53,349 nucleotides of DNA from Candidatus Helarchaeota archaeon (GTDB lineage: Archaea > Asgardarchaeota > Lokiarchaeia > Helarchaeales > RDOG01). Within the stretch, counting starts at the first letter, position 1; each line of letters starts with the position of its first letter. Where the stretch lies: assembly GCA_029838215.1 (NCBI GenBank), contig JALGVI010000003.1, positions 1 to 53,349 of the forward strand, written 5' to 3'. Under the pieces are notes generated by a model. The model had not been told where the DNA came from. It was given only the letters and a program-made list of their open reading frames with translations, and made no database searches. Of the stretch, positions 51,695-53,349 are shown one piece after another. The translations under genes were made by a program, and so were the position numbers.

Positions 51695-52123
51695 AAGTTC
51701 CAGAATCGTGAATTCGCATTCTAATCTTGTATCAGGGTTTTTCAATAATTGAATGAAATCTCTCGGCAAATCTTTGGCGGCCTTGTCAGCCCAGATCATG
51801 ACTGTTCGAGGACACGTGAAAAAACTTTTCCTGATGACAATATCTGTAGGGTGTGCATATGACAGGTTAGGATCTCCTTTACCAGTGATCACGACTTCCC
51901 TATCTTCAATTCGTAAATTGCATTGAATGTATCTTTCCTCTTTTGCAAGTCGTTTAAAATCTTTGTTAAAATCCTTTAATGCTTTCGTGGCTTTAACTCC
52001 AATTATGCAATCTCCTTGAAGCGTCAGGTCACTATCTTTTGTCATTTCGATTGTCGTGGGATGTTCTCCCAAAACATTAACGTGTCCATTGCATTCAAGT
52101 TTTTCAACCGCTAAGATTTTCAA
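51689..52123 (-). CDS. DUF371 family protein
   Basis: The 144-residue protein matches the archaeal DUF371 family: beta strands around ECNGHVNVLGEHPTTIEMTK and LTLQGDCIIGVKATKAL, then YIQCNLRIEDREVVITGKG, LSYAHPTDIVIRKS and CPRTVMIWADKAAKDLPRDF. The family is conserved in archaea with no known activity. TTG 52123 is chosen because GGGGAG lies five bases upstream. It overlaps the trm5 end by six bases. Confidence 0.88.
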   Translation of the reverse strand: MKILAVEKLECNGHVNVLGEHPTTIEMTKDSDLTLQGDCIIGVKATKALKDFNKDFKRLAKEERYIQCNLRIEDREVVITGKGDPNLSYAHPTDIVIRKSFFTCPRTVMIWADKAAKDLPRDFIQLLKNPDTRLECEFTILELL

Positions 52124-52247
52124 CTATACTCCCCATCTTTTTTTGTCTGGATGATCTATGAAGTTTTTGCTTAAATGCTTGTCGTTGGCTCTGCCGATAT
52201 TGAACAGGACGGAAGTTGGGAAATTCAAAAAAATAAAAATCGATTTT

Positions 52248-52919
52248 TCAACTTTGAAATCCGTGCTCTCCTATTAGTGGAACGAATGCAACACCGCCTT
52301 TATTTTTTCGCACGATTTTTTCTCCATGCCGCTCAACTAACACGAGTTCCTGATACATTTTTTGTTTTCCCACGGGAATGATTAGTTTTCCCTTATCAGC
52401 AAGTTGTTTTTCGAGAGGAGGAGGAACTATTGGACCTGCAGCCGTGACGATAATTCTATCATATGGTGCCTTTTCGGGATATCCTAAAGTACCATCACCC
52501 AAGATGACTGTTACTCTCTCTCCATAGCCGTTTCTTTCTAGGTTCTCACGTGCAAATTCAACAAGCTCCGGCTTGCGTTCAATGGTATAAACATGACCTC
52601 TTATAGAAGCACCTTCTGGACAAGCGAGTTCCGCAAAAAAAGCCGCGTTGTATCCCGATCCCGCTCCGATTTCCAATATTTTATGCCCTGCCTGAATTTC
52701 TAAAAGCTCTGCATAGATAAAGGAAATGTGCGGTGCAGAGATGGTTTGTCCGTGTCCAATCTGTAAGGGCGTATCCCTATACGCCTTATCTCTTTGATTT
52801 TCTGGAAGAAAATTCTCACGCGGAACTTTTAAGAATGCCTGACATACTTTCTCGGTTTTTGCGGTGCCTGAATGTCGATACCGTTTTAATAAGTTGAGTT
52901 TTTCTTCTTCGATTTCCAT
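52248..52919 (-). CDS. pcm: Protein-L-isoaspartate O-methyltransferase
   Basis: From ATG 52919 the protein has 223 residues, the normal size. It has the PCMT motifs: VCQAFLKVPRENFLPENQRD, AYRDTPLQIGHGQTISAPHI, motif I KILEIGAGSGYNAAFFAEL, GDGTLGYPEKAPYDRIIVTA and IPVGKQKMYQELVLV. It methylates isoaspartyl residues in damaged proteins to start their repair. A longer start at 52985 would add 22 basic residues with no family match; AAGGAAG stands before ATG 52919. Confidence 0.94.
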   Translation of the reverse strand: MEIEEEKLNLLKRYRHSGTAKTEKVCQAFLKVPRENFLPENQRDKAYRDTPLQIGHGQTISAPHISFIYAELLEIQAGHKILEIGAGSGYNAAFFAELACPEGASIRGHVYTIERKPELVEFARENLERNGYGERVTVILGDGTLGYPEKAPYDRIIVTAAGPIVPPPLEKQLADKGKLIIPVGKQKMYQELVLVERHGEKIVRKNKGGVAFVPLIGEHGFQS

Positions 52920-53100
52920 CCGCTTCCTTATTTCGACCGATCGTGAATGCTTAAATTTAAAATGATAAAATATCCTTTTTTGCATGCAAAATGGATCTTA
53001 ATCATTCATGCATGATAAAGAAATACGTAATAAACAAAATTAAATATTCTCATGGTTTCTTTTCAAGATGTAAAAAATCGCTTTGTTTGGAGACTTTTAC

Positions 53101-53349
53101 TTGAAGATATTAGACTTGTCACGTGATGAAATCATCCGGGCTGCCAAAAAGGGTGAAGTGACGCTAGCGGTTTTTGGAGCCGGCAAGTTAGGATTACCTG
53201 TTGCACTGGCTTTTGCAAATGCAGGATTAAATGTCATTGCAGTAGATTTAAATCAAAGTATTGTTGATAAAATCAATCATGGAGAAAATCCGCACGTATT
53301 TGAACCTAGAATGGATTCAATTCTTCAAAAATGCGTGAAAAAACGAAGG
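53101..53349 (+). CDS. Nucleotide-sugar dehydrogenase, N-terminal part (runs off the window)
   Basis: The 83 visible codons encode LKILDLSRDEIIRAAKKGEV, the NAD loop VFGAGKLGLPVALAFANAGL, VIAVDLNQSIVDKINHGENP and HVFEPRMDSILQK. This is the start of a UDP-glucose/UDP-ManNAc/GDP-mannose dehydrogenase, where GxGxxG..(L/V)A..FA..G..V...D is followed by the I..GE.P....EP signature. It would supply uronic or aminouronic acids for glycan synthesis. TTG 53101 is favoured by GGAG eight bases upstream; TTG 53083 is possible. The 3' end lies outside. Confidence 0.85.
   Translation, partial: MKILDLSRDEIIRAAKKGEVTLAVFGAGKLGLPVALAFANAGLNVIAVDLNQSIVDKINHGENPHVFEPRMDSILQKCVKKRR

Noticed and set aside
1..53349. 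CRISPR array, insertion sequence or prophage
   Set aside because: No regularly spaced repeats, transposase, integrase or terminal inverted repeats were seen.

Overview
This window is about 53.3 kb of gene-dense, AT-rich archaeal chromosome. The information-processing genes are archaeal: DNA polymerase D large subunit, Rpb4-like RpoF, L21e, L38e, L40e, S7, Sec61-beta, Hef, Trm5, archaeal LeuRS and AlaRS. Beside them sit eukaryote-like modules: a RING / ubiquitin / E2 / E1 operon, ESCRT-II Vps25, Vps4, two ESCRT-III subunits, Roadblock proteins, an Elf1-type factor and IFT52-like GIFT-domain proteins. Together these point strongly to an Asgard archaeon (Promethearchaeota). The order or class cannot be fixed from the window alone. 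Many genes start with TTG or GTG, sometimes with a clear Shine-Dalgarno.

Layout. 1-5 kb: tail of a truncated gene, an acyl-CoA synthetase-like CoA-binding protein, a cysteine-cluster protein, a zinc alcohol dehydrogenase, and a coiled-coil protein with two proteasome-ATPase-like OB domains but no ATPase. 5-9 kb: DUF655-rpoF-rpl21e operon, a methyltransferase next to a duplicated gene fragment, Elf1, and a membrane GIFT protein with an MIT-like tail. 9-18 kb: PolD large subunit, CBS protein, MazG, Sec61-beta, S7, Roadblock, a soluble GIFT/zinc-ribbon protein and a GT2 glycosyltransferase. 18-27 kb: ubiquitin operon, an unknown coiled-coil protein, Vps4-Vps25, an M28 peptidase, a HepT/MntA toxin-antitoxin module flanked by a degenerate copy of the start of the M28 gene, and two ESCRT-III genes. 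27-35 kb: Hef, a small zinc protein, a metallo-hydrolase, L40e (53 aa), a Roadblock/winged-helix protein, two tandem MscS channels behind a hairpin leader, and tRNA-Val. 35-44 kb: esterase, L38e, presenilin-like protease, archaemetzincin, beta-CASP nuclease, PAC2 protein, membrane and TPR proteins, a pair of V4R-like proteins, and a decayed UPF0175/PIN toxin-antitoxin locus. 44-53 kb: AlaRS, LeuRS, DUF434, tRNA-Arg, Trm5, DUF371, Pcm and the start of a nucleotide-sugar dehydrogenase.

How the genes work together. The centre of interest is 18.1-26.9 kb. A complete ubiquitylation cascade (modifier, E1, E2, RING-type E3) lies beside the membrane-remodelling machinery (Vps25, Vps4, and ESCRT-III subunits with MIM1-like and MIM2-like tails). 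This resembles the eukaryotic logic in which ubiquitylated cargo is handed to ESCRT. The unstudied candidates for added parts of this system are the coiled-coil protein at 20420-20833, the long N-terminal extension of Vps25, the membrane GIFT/MIT-like protein and the PAN-OB coiled-coil protein. No JAMM deubiquitinase, no EAP30 (Vps22/36) subunit and no proteasome core subunit is visible in the window.
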